Notes under the pieces: model-generated
Database searches by the model: none
The model's input: the letters and a program-made list of their open reading frames with translations, nothing else
Told to the model about the DNA's origin: nothing
DNA from: Sphingobacteriales bacterium
Lineage (GTDB): Bacteria > Bacteroidota > Bacteroidia > Chitinophagales > Chitinophagaceae
Assembly (NCBI GenBank): GCA_003963365.1
Contig: RXJG01000001.1
Span: 477,676-541,675 of the forward strand
DNA: 64,000 nt
Reading direction: 5' to 3'
Position numbers and translations under genes: made by a program
Part shown: positions 9,845 to 17,441 of the stretch, one piece after another
Layout: every line of letters begins with the position of its first letter
Numbering within the stretch: position 1 is the first letter of the stretch

Positions 9845-9940
9845 TTTCTTTGTGCCCTTTGTGTTGGTTTTAGTGAGTATTGTGGTTAATTATTTTAACC
9901 ACAAAGGACACAACGGGGAGCACAAAGAACACAAAGGGAA
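9845..9940. repeat. CACAAAG-type dispersed inverted repeat, copy 1
   Basis: Left arm CTTTGTGCCCTTTGTGTTGG and right arm with GCACAAAGAACACAAAGGG face each other around a perfect 10-bp stem (9880-9889 pairs with 9895-9904; TTGTGGTTAA/TTAACCACAA). Related sequence occurs at 51651-51740 and 28109-28146. It may also act as a terminator for the upstream gene. Confidence 0.75.
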
Positions 9941-9961
9941 TACTCTCTTATCAAATAATAA

Positions 9962-11224
9962 TTACTTCATCAGCACCTGTACCGTATCGGGTGATTGTTG
10001 TTTGAGCACTATCGTTTTTCCATCGGTCATTTCTGCCAGTATGGATTGGTTATAGTGGCGAATAGTTAGGAGTGTCAACCCTTTTTCCACCTGTACTTCA
10101 AATAATTCAGACGCAGCAATCGCCAGCTTTTCAATCTTATCTGAACGATCATCTAAACAAAGCATTAAACTTACGGCGCCGCTTTGCAGCAGGTTGGGTT
10201 TAATCTTTATTTCAGCTAACAGCTGGTACAGGCGACTGATTGGTTTTTCACCCACAAAAGAATAATCCAGCGAATGTAAATGCATCAGCACCTGGTTATC
10301 TTTTACTACAAGAATGGGAGGTAAGCCTTTTACTGATTCATCGTGTATATAGGTTCCTTTTAAAGAAGGATCGAGAAAACATTTTACATATAAGGGGATG
10401 CCTTTATTCTGCAGCGGCTTTATAGTTTTAGGATGTATTACCTGTGCCCCGTAATAAGCCATTTCAATTACTTCATCATAATTGAGTTCGTAAATAGGCT
10501 GTGCATTGGGAAACTGTTTGGGGTCAGCATTCATTACACTTTCTACATCTTTCCAAATGGTTTGTGCAGCAGCATCCATCATATTGGCAAATACAGCGGC
10601 AGTGTAATCACTTCCTTCACGGCCTAATGTGGTACTTTCATTTTCATCGGTACAACCAATAAAACCCTGCGTCATTACAATATTGGTTTTATCGTACAAC
10701 GGAATGATGCTGTTGTTTACATTCTGCTGTGTTTCTTCCCAGTTAATATTAGCATCCCGAAAATTATCATCCGTTCTGAAAATATCTCTTACATCCACCC
10801 ATGTATTACTAATGCCTGCTTCATTTAAATAAGCACTTACAATGGCAGTGGATAATAATTCACCCAAACAAACCACCTGGTCGTAATAATAATCAAACTC
10901 ACGAACCGGCTTATCATGTAATAACCACTCCACTTCAGTAAAGAAATCAACTAATTGTTTTTCGGTGGAATTATAATTTTTGACCAGCAGGTATTTGGCT
11001 GTAGTTAAATGTGTTTCTTTCACTATATGAAATAAGTTCAATGCTTCTTCTTTCTTTCCGGCAAAAAAGGCTTCCACTACTTTCTCAAGTGCATTCGTTG
11101 TTTTGCCCATGGCAGAGATAACAATAAGCAATTTTTCATTAGGATAGTTACGGAGAATACCGGCTACATTTTTAATTCTGTCCACACTGTTTACACTGGC
11201 GCCGCCAAATTTGAATACGTTCAT
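9962..11224 (-). CDS. Aspartate kinase
   Basis: 420 aa monofunctional aspartokinase, which makes L-4-aspartyl phosphate from aspartate and ATP, the first step to lysine, threonine, methionine and diaminopimelate. The N terminus has VFKFGGASV (the KFGG loop of the amino acid kinase family), with LIVISAMGKTTNAL after it. Near residue 210 is TLGREGSDYTAAVFA and then IWKDVESVMNADP, both diagnostic. The last 130 residues form tandem ACT-like regulatory domains, so feedback control by an end product is likely. Length is slightly short but normal for this phylum. The gene is monocistronic, and a homoserine dehydrogenase is not adjacent. Confidence 0.93.
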   Translation of the reverse strand: MNVFKFGGASVNSVDRIKNVAGILRNYPNEKLLIVISAMGKTTNALEKVVEAFFAGKKEEALNLFHIVKETHLTTAKYLLVKNYNSTEKQLVDFFTEVEWLLHDKPVREFDYYYDQVVCLGELLSTAIVSAYLNEAGISNTWVDVRDIFRTDDNFRDANINWEETQQNVNNSIIPLYDKTNIVMTQGFIGCTDENESTTLGREGSDYTAAVFANMMDAAAQTIWKDVESVMNADPKQFPNAQPIYELNYDEVIEMAYYGAQVIHPKTIKPLQNKGIPLYVKCFLDPSLKGTYIHDESVKGLPPILVVKDNQVLMHLHSLDYSFVGEKPISRLYQLLAEIKIKPNLLQSGAVSLMLCLDDRSDKIEKLAIAASELFEVQVEKGLTLLTIRHYNQSILAEMTDGKTIVLKQQSPDTVQVLMK

Positions 11225-11517
11225 ATTTATACGTTCAAAAAGTTTAAGAAGTTTGATACGTTGAAGGGTTTAAAGGTTAAAAGCGGGGCAAAGATAAGGG
11301 AGATGAAAGTTCTGCTATTGGTTACCCTTATTGCAGAGGCCCAATCCGATTATTATTTTATAACTGCTTAATTTAGGTAATTCCGGTAATGGAACACGAG
11401 GCTCGTTGGAGCTTGATGCTTTACTATTTTACCCGTAGTTAGCCCCCTGTATGAGCGTACTATACTTGAAAAATTGTACTATTGTAAATACATAAACCAG
11501 CCAAAAACAAAAATCAA
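11225..11517. other. Divergent intergenic region
   Basis: 293 bases between aspartate kinase and the VOC protein gene. It holds one TAnnTTTG motif (minus strand) and short filler DNA built from variations of AAGTTTGA. No gene seen. Confidence 0.4.
11289..11296 (-). promoter_or_regulatory. Candidate -7 box (TATCTTTG) for aspartate kinase
   Basis: Minus strand TATCTTTG matches TAnnTTTG. It would give a leader of about 58 bases before the aspartate kinase start. No clear -33 element was seen. Confidence 0.4.
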
Positions 11518-11895
11518 ATGAAAAAAGTAACAGGCATTGGCGGTATTTTTTTTAAATGCAAAGATCCCAATAAAGTAAAAGAGTGGTATAACAAACATCT
11601 TGGTTTGGAAGCCGGTCCTTACGGGGCAAGTTTTGAATGGCGGCAGGCAGATGACCCTTCTAAAAAAGGACTTACACAGTGGAATGTAAATTCCGAATCG
11701 GCAAAACTTTACGAACCTTCAGCAAAAGAGTTTATGATAAACTACAGGGTAGAGAATTTAGAAGCATTGGTAGAAGAATTAAAAACAGAAGGCGTAACCA
11801 TATTAGATAAGATAGAAACCTACGATTATGGTAAGTTTGTTCACATACTGGATGTTGAAGGAAATAAAATTCAACTGTGGGAACCTGTTGATTAA
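11518..11895 (+). CDS. VOC (glyoxalase/bleomycin resistance) superfamily protein
   Basis: 125 aa, one vicinal-oxygen-chelate module pair. The sequence starts TGIGGIFFKCKDPNKVKEWYNKHLG, the usual first beta-alpha-beta of the fold, and ends VHILDVEGNKIQLWEP, where the Glu before the final Pro is normally a metal ligand. Members act as glyoxalases, dioxygenases, isomerases or antibiotic-binding proteins; the sequence alone does not say which. There is no signal peptide. It precedes fructose-1,6-bisphosphatase by 115 bases, with a separate promoter-like motif between them, so a shared role is not implied. Confidence 0.85.
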   Translation: MKKVTGIGGIFFKCKDPNKVKEWYNKHLGLEAGPYGASFEWRQADDPSKKGLTQWNVNSESAKLYEPSAKEFMINYRVENLEALVEELKTEGVTILDKIETYDYGKFVHILDVEGNKIQLWEPVD

Positions 11896-11933
11896 TGATA
11901 ACTTCATTAACCGCTGTGACGGTATAATTCCCT

Positions 11934-11941
11934 TATTTTTG
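11934..11941 (+). promoter_or_regulatory. Candidate -7 box (TATTTTTG) for fbp
   Basis: TATTTTTG matches TAnnTTTG. It lies in the VOC-fbp gap, about 70 bases before the fbp start, so fbp could have its own promoter. No clear -33 partner. Confidence 0.4.
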
Positions 11942-12010
11942 TAATCTCTGCGGGCAATCATCGATTAAGACCAACTTTTATTTATTCGCTTACTTTTAAA
12001 TGATTGCATT

Positions 12011-13024
12011 ATGATCATCAACCGCCGTGTACAAACACTCGACGAATTTACTATTCAGCAAATGCGTGACTTTCCACATGCCACTGGTGAACTGGCTGGA
12101 CTGTTACGGGATATTGGTCTTGCCGCCAAACGTATTAATGTGGAAGTAAACAAAGCCGGACTGGTAGACATTCTCGGCGATGCCGGCACCATCAACGTAC
12201 AGGGGGAAGATGTAAAAAAACTGGACATATATGCCAATAACCAGTTTATGGGTGTGCTCAAGCATGGTATCAGCTGTGCAGGTATCGCCAGCGAAGAGCT
12301 GGATGATTTTATTGCCTTTAATGATCCTGTAAGTAATAACAGTAAATATGTTTGTCTCTTCGATCCGCTGGATGGTAGCGGGAATATTGATGTAAATGTT
12401 TCCATCGGTACCATATTTAGTGTATATCGAAGAATCACTGACCTGGGAACCCCTGCAACGATTGAAGATTTTCTTCAACCGGGCATCAAACAAATTGCTG
12501 CCGGTTATGTGGTGTATGGCAGCAGTACCATGTTAGTATATGCTACGAGGAGGGGAGTAAATGGTTTTACTTTAGATCCTTCCGTGGGAGAGTTCACCAT
12601 GAGTCATCCTAATATTAAGTGTCCTCCGGCAGGCAGAATCTATTCTGTGAATCATGGTAATTATTTCCAGTATTCAAAAGGAGTGCAGCAATATATTCAG
12701 CAGTGTCAGCAAAAAAATAAATCGAATGGGGGGCCATACACCCAGCGATACATTGGCAGTATGGTAGCCGATGTTCATCGCAACCTGATAAAAGGAGGCA
12801 TTTTTATGTATCCATCCACCATCGACAAGCCCAAAGGCAAATTGCGTTTGTTATACGAGTGTAACCCCTTTGCTTTTATAGTGGAAGTGGCTGGTGGTAA
12901 AGCTACCAATGGTACACAACGGATATTGGATGTTCAGCCCACCGAATTACACCAGCGTTCATCCTTTTATGTGGGCAGTAAAGATATGATGGCAGAGCTG
13001 GAAGAATGTTTGCTGATGGATTGA
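12011..13024 (+). CDS. fbp: Fructose-1,6-bisphosphatase class I
   Basis: 337 aa, normal length for class I enzymes. It hydrolyses fructose 1,6-bisphosphate to fructose 6-phosphate in gluconeogenesis. The metal-binding motif [20 protein letters not shown] lies near residues 116-135, preceded by the [14 protein letters not shown] region that corresponds to the IASEE metal-site stretch. Later signatures include [26 protein letters not shown] and [21 protein letters not shown] (near residues 275-297). The start ATG is preceded by an AT-rich leader. The downstream gap to the permease contains a weak AAGAAGA/TCTTCTT hairpin (13053-13071) that may be a terminator. Confidence 0.96.
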   Translation: MIINRRVQTLDEFTIQQMRDFPHATGELAGLLRDIGLAAKRINVEVNKAGLVDILGDAGTINVQGEDVKKLDIYANNQFMGVLKHGISCAGIASEELDDFIAFNDPVSNNSKYVCLFDPLDGSGNIDVNVSIGTIFSVYRRITDLGTPATIEDFLQPGIKQIAAGYVVYGSSTMLVYATRRGVNGFTLDPSVGEFTMSHPNIKCPPAGRIYSVNHGNYFQYSKGVQQYIQQCQQKNKSNGGPYTQRYIGSMVADVHRNLIKGGIFMYPSTIDKPKGKLRLLYECNPFAFIVEVAGGKATNGTQRILDVQPTELHQRSSFYVGSKDMMAELEECLLMD

Positions 13025-13160
13025 CTGGAAGATTTGTTGATTTGAAAATTTGAAGAAGATTTTGTCTTCTTTATTTACTTCTTTCAGCATAAAATCTCCA
13101 AATTTCCAATTGGCTAATTGCCTAATTGTCGTTATTTTCCCTTTTCAAAATAACCAGCGC

Positions 13161-14933
13161 ATGTCCAACTCATTGTTCAGAACCAAAAAGATTGAGAATA
13201 TATTAGCAGAAGGTGGCGATGATTCACATGGTGGCGGTCACGGATTAAAACGGGTGCTTACTGTTAAGGATCTTACCTTTTTTGGTATCGCAGCTATTAT
13301 TGGCGCCGGGAGTTTCAGTAGCCTTGGTTCTGCCGTGTTTAATGGCGGGCCGGGTGTGGTGGTACTTTTTATAATTACCGGTATTGCCTGTGGATTTACG
13401 GCGATGTGTTATTCTGAATTTGCCAGTCGTATACCGGTTGCCGGTAGTGCATACACCTATGCTTATGCCAGCTTTGGCGAATTGTTTGCCTGGATCATTG
13501 GCTGGGCCCTGATAATGGAATATTCTATCGGTAATATTTATGTGGCATTTAGCTGGAGTGATTATTTTGTTTCCTTTTTAGATAAGTTGGGCAACTTGCT
13601 GCACCTGAACCTGCATGTACCGGAATATTTCAGCAATAGTTATGCAGAAGTAAAACATGCAATAGACAATGGCTCAAAAAATGAAGAAATGCTGCTGGCC
13701 TGGAATAATGCACCGGTAATTGGAGGATTAAAGGTGATCCTGGATATTCCCGCTATCGTTATCAACTTACTTATTACTTATTTGGTTTTTCGTGGTGTAA
13801 AGGAAAGTCGCAACTTCAGTAACGTGATGGTGATATTGAAACTGATTGTGGTGAGCATTGTGATATTGGTGGGTGGTTATCTTGTTTTCTCCAAAGGCTT
13901 AACCTTTAACTGGACACCGGCCGATAATAATGGAGTGCATAGTTTTATGCCTAACGGGTTTGGTGGTGTAATGTCTGCAGTGGCCGGTGTGTTCTTTGCT
14001 TACATTGGTTTTGATGCAGTGAGTGTACTGGCCGAAGAGAGTAAGAATCCACAACGGGACTTACCAAAAGGAATGATTCTTTCATTGGTCATTTGTACCA
14101 TTGTTTATATTTTATTGTCATTGGTATTGTCCGGTGCCGTTAATTATAGAAAGTTTGAAGGAGTAGGAGATCCGTTAGCATTCATTTTTGAAAAGGATAA
14201 TTTGAATGTGGGCTGGATGCAGTTCCTGGTAGCAATATGTGCGGTAGTGGCTATGACAAGTGTTTTACTCGTGTTTCAAATGGGACAGCCAAGAATATGG
14301 ATGAGCATGAGCCGTGATGGGTTGTTGCCAAATGTGTTTCAAAAAATTCATCATAAATTTAAAACCCCTTCTTTTGCAACAATCATGACAGGAGCTGCCG
14401 TGGGTATTCCTATCTTATTTACTGATAAAACATTTGTGCTCGATTTTACCAGTATTGCTACTTTGTTTGCATTTGTACTGGTGTGTGGTGGTGTGCTACT
14501 GATTCCGAAGAAAGAAAAAACAGCAGGACGATTTAATATTCCTTATATCAACGGTAAATTTTTATTTCCGTTACTTGTAATGGGTACTATTGCTATTTTA
14601 GCCGTATGGGGCAAAGGATATTTTCATTCGTTATTCCATTTTGATTACTCTGATAATGCAGATTTTGTAGCGGGTAAAATCAGTTTTATGGATGCAGCCA
14701 CCCCACAGTTATCGTTAATCATTTTCTGGATTGTTACTATCATACTTGCACTGGTTGCCTATACCAAAAATTTCTCTCTCATTCCATTAATGGGTTTAAC
14801 AACATGTCTTTATTTGTTAACAGGTATGACCAAAAGCAACTGGGTTTGGTTCTTTGGCTGGATGGTAATAGGCTTGATTATATATTTTTTATACGGGTAT
14901 AAGAAGAGTAAACTGGCGGGGGTGAGTTTATAG
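13161..14933 (+). CDS. APC superfamily amino acid permease
   Basis: 590 aa inner-membrane transporter. I chose the ATG at 13161 (MSNSLFRTKK) because upstream in-frame sequence from the TTG at 13050 is intergenic filler. About 12 or more hydrophobic segments are visible. Characteristic stretches are FFGIAAIIGAGSFSSLGSAV (TM1 GxG substrate loop), SEFASRIPVAGSAYTYAYAS, FFAYIGFDAVSVLAEESKNP and QMGQPRIWMSMSRDGLLP. These are typical of the cationic amino acid transporter (CAT-like) branch. A cytosolic His/Gly-rich stretch (GGDDSHGGGHG) sits at residues about 17-27 before TM1. It probably takes up amino acids by proton or sodium coupling; the substrate cannot be told. Confidence 0.88.
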   Translation: MSNSLFRTKKIENILAEGGDDSHGGGHGLKRVLTVKDLTFFGIAAIIGAGSFSSLGSAVFNGGPGVVVLFIITGIACGFTAMCYSEFASRIPVAGSAYTYAYASFGELFAWIIGWALIMEYSIGNIYVAFSWSDYFVSFLDKLGNLLHLNLHVPEYFSNSYAEVKHAIDNGSKNEEMLLAWNNAPVIGGLKVILDIPAIVINLLITYLVFRGVKESRNFSNVMVILKLIVVSIVILVGGYLVFSKGLTFNWTPADNNGVHSFMPNGFGGVMSAVAGVFFAYIGFDAVSVLAEESKNPQRDLPKGMILSLVICTIVYILLSLVLSGAVNYRKFEGVGDPLAFIFEKDNLNVGWMQFLVAICAVVAMTSVLLVFQMGQPRIWMSMSRDGLLPNVFQKIHHKFKTPSFATIMTGAAVGIPILFTDKTFVLDFTSIATLFAFVLVCGGVLLIPKKEKTAGRFNIPYINGKFLFPLLVMGTIAILAVWGKGYFHSLFHFDYSDNADFVAGKISFMDAATPQLSLIIFWIVTIILALVAYTKNFSLIPLMGLTTCLYLLTGMTKSNWVWFFGWMVIGLIIYFLYGYKKSKLAGVSL

Positions 14934-15156
14934 TTTTTGGTTTTTAGTTTATGGTTCCGGGTTTCAAGTTATTTAAATGTACTTGTCCTGATTCCTAATC
15001 CCCAATTCCATATTTACCTATTGTCTATTGCCCATTGCTAATGGCCCTTTCACCATTTACTTCCTGGTTCCTTATTTCAAATTTCTTATTTCTCATTTCA
15101 CAAAAAACCGTAACTTTTACCTGTTCTAAAGTTCTTTCACTTAAAAAATTTGCCGT
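14934..15156. repeat. Low-complexity filler between permease and doxX
   Basis: About 220 bases of pyrimidine-rich, word-like short repeats (TTTTTGGTTTTTAGTTTATGG, then runs of CC-A-TT such as CCATTTACTTCC). Similar filler recurs at 13020-13150, 19380-19500, 24049-24085 and 25855-25892. No gene, hairpin terminator or RNA seen. Confidence 0.5.
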
Positions 15157-15618
15157 ATGAATTTATTTACCCGTTTAGAAAAATGGGGTGATGCCCATCA
15201 CCCAAAATGGCTGGACATTGTACGGATAGTGCTGGGAGTATTTTTATTTCTTAAAGGACTGGAATTTATTAAAAACATGGATTCCTTTAGTGAACTCATG
15301 AGCCAGAGTGGATTTCTTGCTTCTATTTCCACCGGTATTGCAGCGCATGTTATTGTATTTGCTCATCTTGTTGGAGGGATATTGATAGCCGTTGGATTAC
15401 TTACCCGTTTTGCCTGCCTTATTCAAATACCTGTACTGCTGGGTGCAATCATATTCATTAATGCACCACAGGGCATTTTTAAACCACACAGTGAATTGTG
15501 GTTCTCTGTTATTGTATTATTACTGCTGTGTTTCTTTTTAATTGAAGGCAGTGGTCCTATTTCGATTGATGAGGCCATTCGCAAGAGTCCTGACTCAAAG
15601 AAACAATGGCATGGATGA
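15157..15618 (+). CDS. DoxX family membrane protein
   Basis: 153 aa with four predicted membrane segments. The pattern IVRIVLGVFLFLKGLEF, HVIVFAHLVGGILIAVGLLTRFACLIQIPVLLGAIIF (TM2-3), and a fourth segment LWFSVIVLLLLCFFL matches the DoxX/terminal quinol oxidase subunit-like family. Members are thought to work in redox or membrane stress processes, but most have no proven function. The gene starts four bases after an AAAATTTG motif, so it may be a leaderless message. The next gene (DUF2027/Smr) follows after 75 bases with its own -7 box. Confidence 0.85.
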   Translation: MNLFTRLEKWGDAHHPKWLDIVRIVLGVFLFLKGLEFIKNMDSFSELMSQSGFLASISTGIAAHVIVFAHLVGGILIAVGLLTRFACLIQIPVLLGAIIFINAPQGIFKPHSELWFSVIVLLLLCFFLIEGSGPISIDEAIRKSPDSKKQWHG

Positions 15619-15680
15619 TAGTTGAATTACCAGGTTTAGTTACCTGCTGGGGGTTGCCGTAAAGGTGACCCTTTTTCATT

Positions 15681-15688
15681 TAATTTTG
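15681..15688 (+). promoter_or_regulatory. Candidate -7 box (TAATTTTG) directly before the Smr gene
   Basis: TAATTTTG matches TAnnTTTG and ends 5 bases before the ATG at 15694. If used, the transcript would begin at or near the start codon. Confidence 0.45.
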
Positions 15689-15693
15689 TCACC

Positions 15694-16710
15694 ATGAAAT
15701 TCCAGGTGGGTGATAAAGTTTTATTAGTGCATTCCAAAGAAGAGGGTGAAGTGGTAGAAATCATCAATAAACAAATGGTGAAGGTAAATGTGGATGGAGT
15801 GGAGTTCCCGGTTTATATTGATTTGTTAGAGTTCCCTTATTTCAAACGGTTCAGCGAAAAGAAACCGGAAATAAAAAAGCCCAAACAATATATTGATGAT
15901 GTAAAAAAAGAAAAAGCAAATGCCAAATACAAAGTAGGCGAGGGGGTATGGCTTTCTTTTTTACCGGTATTTGATAAAGATGTTTTTGATGAAGATATAG
16001 TAGATTATTTCAAACTCTATTTAGTAAATCAAACAGAAGATCATTTTGTGTTTGATTATGCGCTGCTGCTGAATACCACCATTGATTTTGAATTGCAGAA
16101 TGAAATTGCTCCCTTGCAGGATTTTTATTTGCATGATGTGTCATTGGAAAAGTTTAATGATAATCCACGGTTTGATTTTGAATTCTCTTTAAAAGTTCCG
16201 GATCGTAAACGGACGGAATATTTTGAGACAGTTTTTAAACCAAAAGCAAAACAAATATTTCAGAAGATAGAAGAACTCCTGAAAAAACAGGAAGCAAGTT
16301 TTTCGTATCATTTGTTTGAGCAATATCCCGACAGGCAGAAGGAAGAAAAGATGAGCATGGATAAGCTGACTAAAGCCGGGTTCAAAGTATATGCGGCAGA
16401 TAAATTTCAGCATCACCTGGAACCGGCCCGTACTGTTATTGACCTGCATATTGAAAAACTCACGGATGACTGGAAAGGCCTCAGCAATTTTGAAAAACTC
16501 ACCATGCAGCTAAAAGCATTTGAAAAATATTATGATTTGGCTTTGCAACATCATCAACCAATGCTGATTGTAGTACATGGAGTTGGTACTGGTAAATTAA
16601 GAGATGAAATTCATGATGTTCTTCGTCTGAAAAAAGAAGTGAAATCATTCGTTAACCAATTTCATCCATCGTTTGGATATGGAGCCACGGAGATTTATTT
16701 TCAATACTAA
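15694..16710 (+). CDS. DUF2027 protein with C-terminal Smr (MutS2-type) domain
   Basis: 338 aa. The first 60 residues form a small beta barrel (KFQVGDKVLLVHSKEEGEVV), a segment seen in DUF2027 proteins of Bacteroidota. The middle (about 85-225) is a beta-sandwich region. The C terminus from residue 248 is a Smr domain: DLHIEKL (the conserved DLHG-like motif), LIVVHGVGTGKLRDEIHDVL and FHPSFGYGATEIYF. Smr domains in MutS2 act as nicking endonucleases, and the DxH and HGxGxG residues are present here. A role in nucleic acid cleavage is inferred from the family. A strong terminator hairpin follows. Confidence 0.85.
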   Translation: MKFQVGDKVLLVHSKEEGEVVEIINKQMVKVNVDGVEFPVYIDLLEFPYFKRFSEKKPEIKKPKQYIDDVKKEKANAKYKVGEGVWLSFLPVFDKDVFDEDIVDYFKLYLVNQTEDHFVFDYALLLNTTIDFELQNEIAPLQDFYLHDVSLEKFNDNPRFDFEFSLKVPDRKRTEYFETVFKPKAKQIFQKIEELLKKQEASFSYHLFEQYPDRQKEEKMSMDKLTKAGFKVYAADKFQHHLEPARTVIDLHIEKLTDDWKGLSNFEKLTMQLKAFEKYYDLALQHHQPMLIVVHGVGTGKLRDEIHDVLRLKKEVKSFVNQFHPSFGYGATEIYFQY

Positions 16711-16722
16711 TGCTTAAAATAA

Positions 16723-16747
16723 CAAACGGCTCCCTGAGAGCCGTTTG
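16723..16747. terminator. Bidirectional terminator hairpin
   Basis: A 10-bp perfect stem (CAAACGGCTC / GAGCCGTTTG) with a 5-base loop sits between the converging Smr and lipoprotein genes. T- and A-rich flanks suit termination in both directions. Confidence 0.75.
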
Positions 16748-16769
16748 CTGTATTCGCATTATTAAATTC

Positions 16770-17318
16770 TTATTTGGCCGATGCCGCATTGATCAATGAA
16801 CGATCGACATACTGAATCAAACGGTCTATCTTATCGTTTGCATCAAAATGGATATCAGTATGTATCCATTGGTGCATACTTTTACCCGTCTTATATTTGG
16901 CACTGGTTAAATACCAGCATAAAACCCAATTCCCCGGTTGTTCAATACTTTGTGGTTTATTAACTTTTACAGGAAGAAATACCCTGTTGGTGAAAGTAAT
17001 GGAATCGATCACATTGGCTCTCCTGTTTTTCCAGTAATCAGTAATCGCTTTTTTGCCGGCAAGACTATCACCATTGTTCCAAATATATACAGCTTTGTCT
17101 GTATAACCATTCAGCCATCCATCCACATCACCGGCTGTTAATGCATCTAATTGTTTGCTTGCGATTTCAACAAATTTTTTGTCGGCAAATTCGGCTGGTG
17201 GAGTTTCTTTACTTTCAGTAGCAGGTGCAACGGAAGCTTCTTTGTTTTCAGCAGGTTTTTCGTTGTTACAGGCAACCATAAATACAATTCCCATTAAAGG
17301 GAGCAAAAGCTTTCTCAT
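16770..17318 (-). CDS. Putative lipoprotein, NTF2-like (DUF4440-type) fold
   Basis: 182 aa. The N terminus carries a lipoprotein signal with lipobox MVAC near residue 17, followed by an acidic Ala/Glu/Pro linker (about 18-45). The remainder is a SnoaL/NTF2-like fold: FVEIASKQLDALTAGDVDGWLNGYTDKAVYIWNNGDS then IKRLIQY-like helix (DKIDRLIQYVD). The members of this superfamily bind small ligands; no catalytic residues can be assigned. It is alone on its strand. The neighbour ABC-F gene is upstream on the same strand, 123 bases away, so cotranscription is possible but not shown. Confidence 0.75.
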   Translation of the reverse strand: MRKLLLPLMGIVFMVACNNEKPAENKEASVAPATESKETPPAEFADKKFVEIASKQLDALTAGDVDGWLNGYTDKAVYIWNNGDSLAGKKAITDYWKNRRANVIDSITFTNRVFLPVKVNKPQSIEQPGNWVLCWYLTSAKYKTGKSMHQWIHTDIHFDANDKIDRLIQYVDRSLINAASAK

Positions 17319-17441
17319 AAATTGATTGATTTTTTGGTTAAAAAATTAATGGTGAATTACTGTTAACCGTAATCAGGGGGAAAGGAAGAGACAGAAAGCT
17401 AACTAATATTTTTAAACTGGTGAAATAAAATTTGTGACAGG

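Noticed and set aside
9828-10055. 75-codon ORF on the plus strand after the T9SS gene
   Set aside because: It spans a repeat and the 3' end of aspartate kinase on the other strand and has no coding features.
13050-13160. Longer N terminus for the permease from a TTG
   Set aside because: The added 37 residues read through filler DNA and are not needed; the ATG at 13161 gives a usual APC start.
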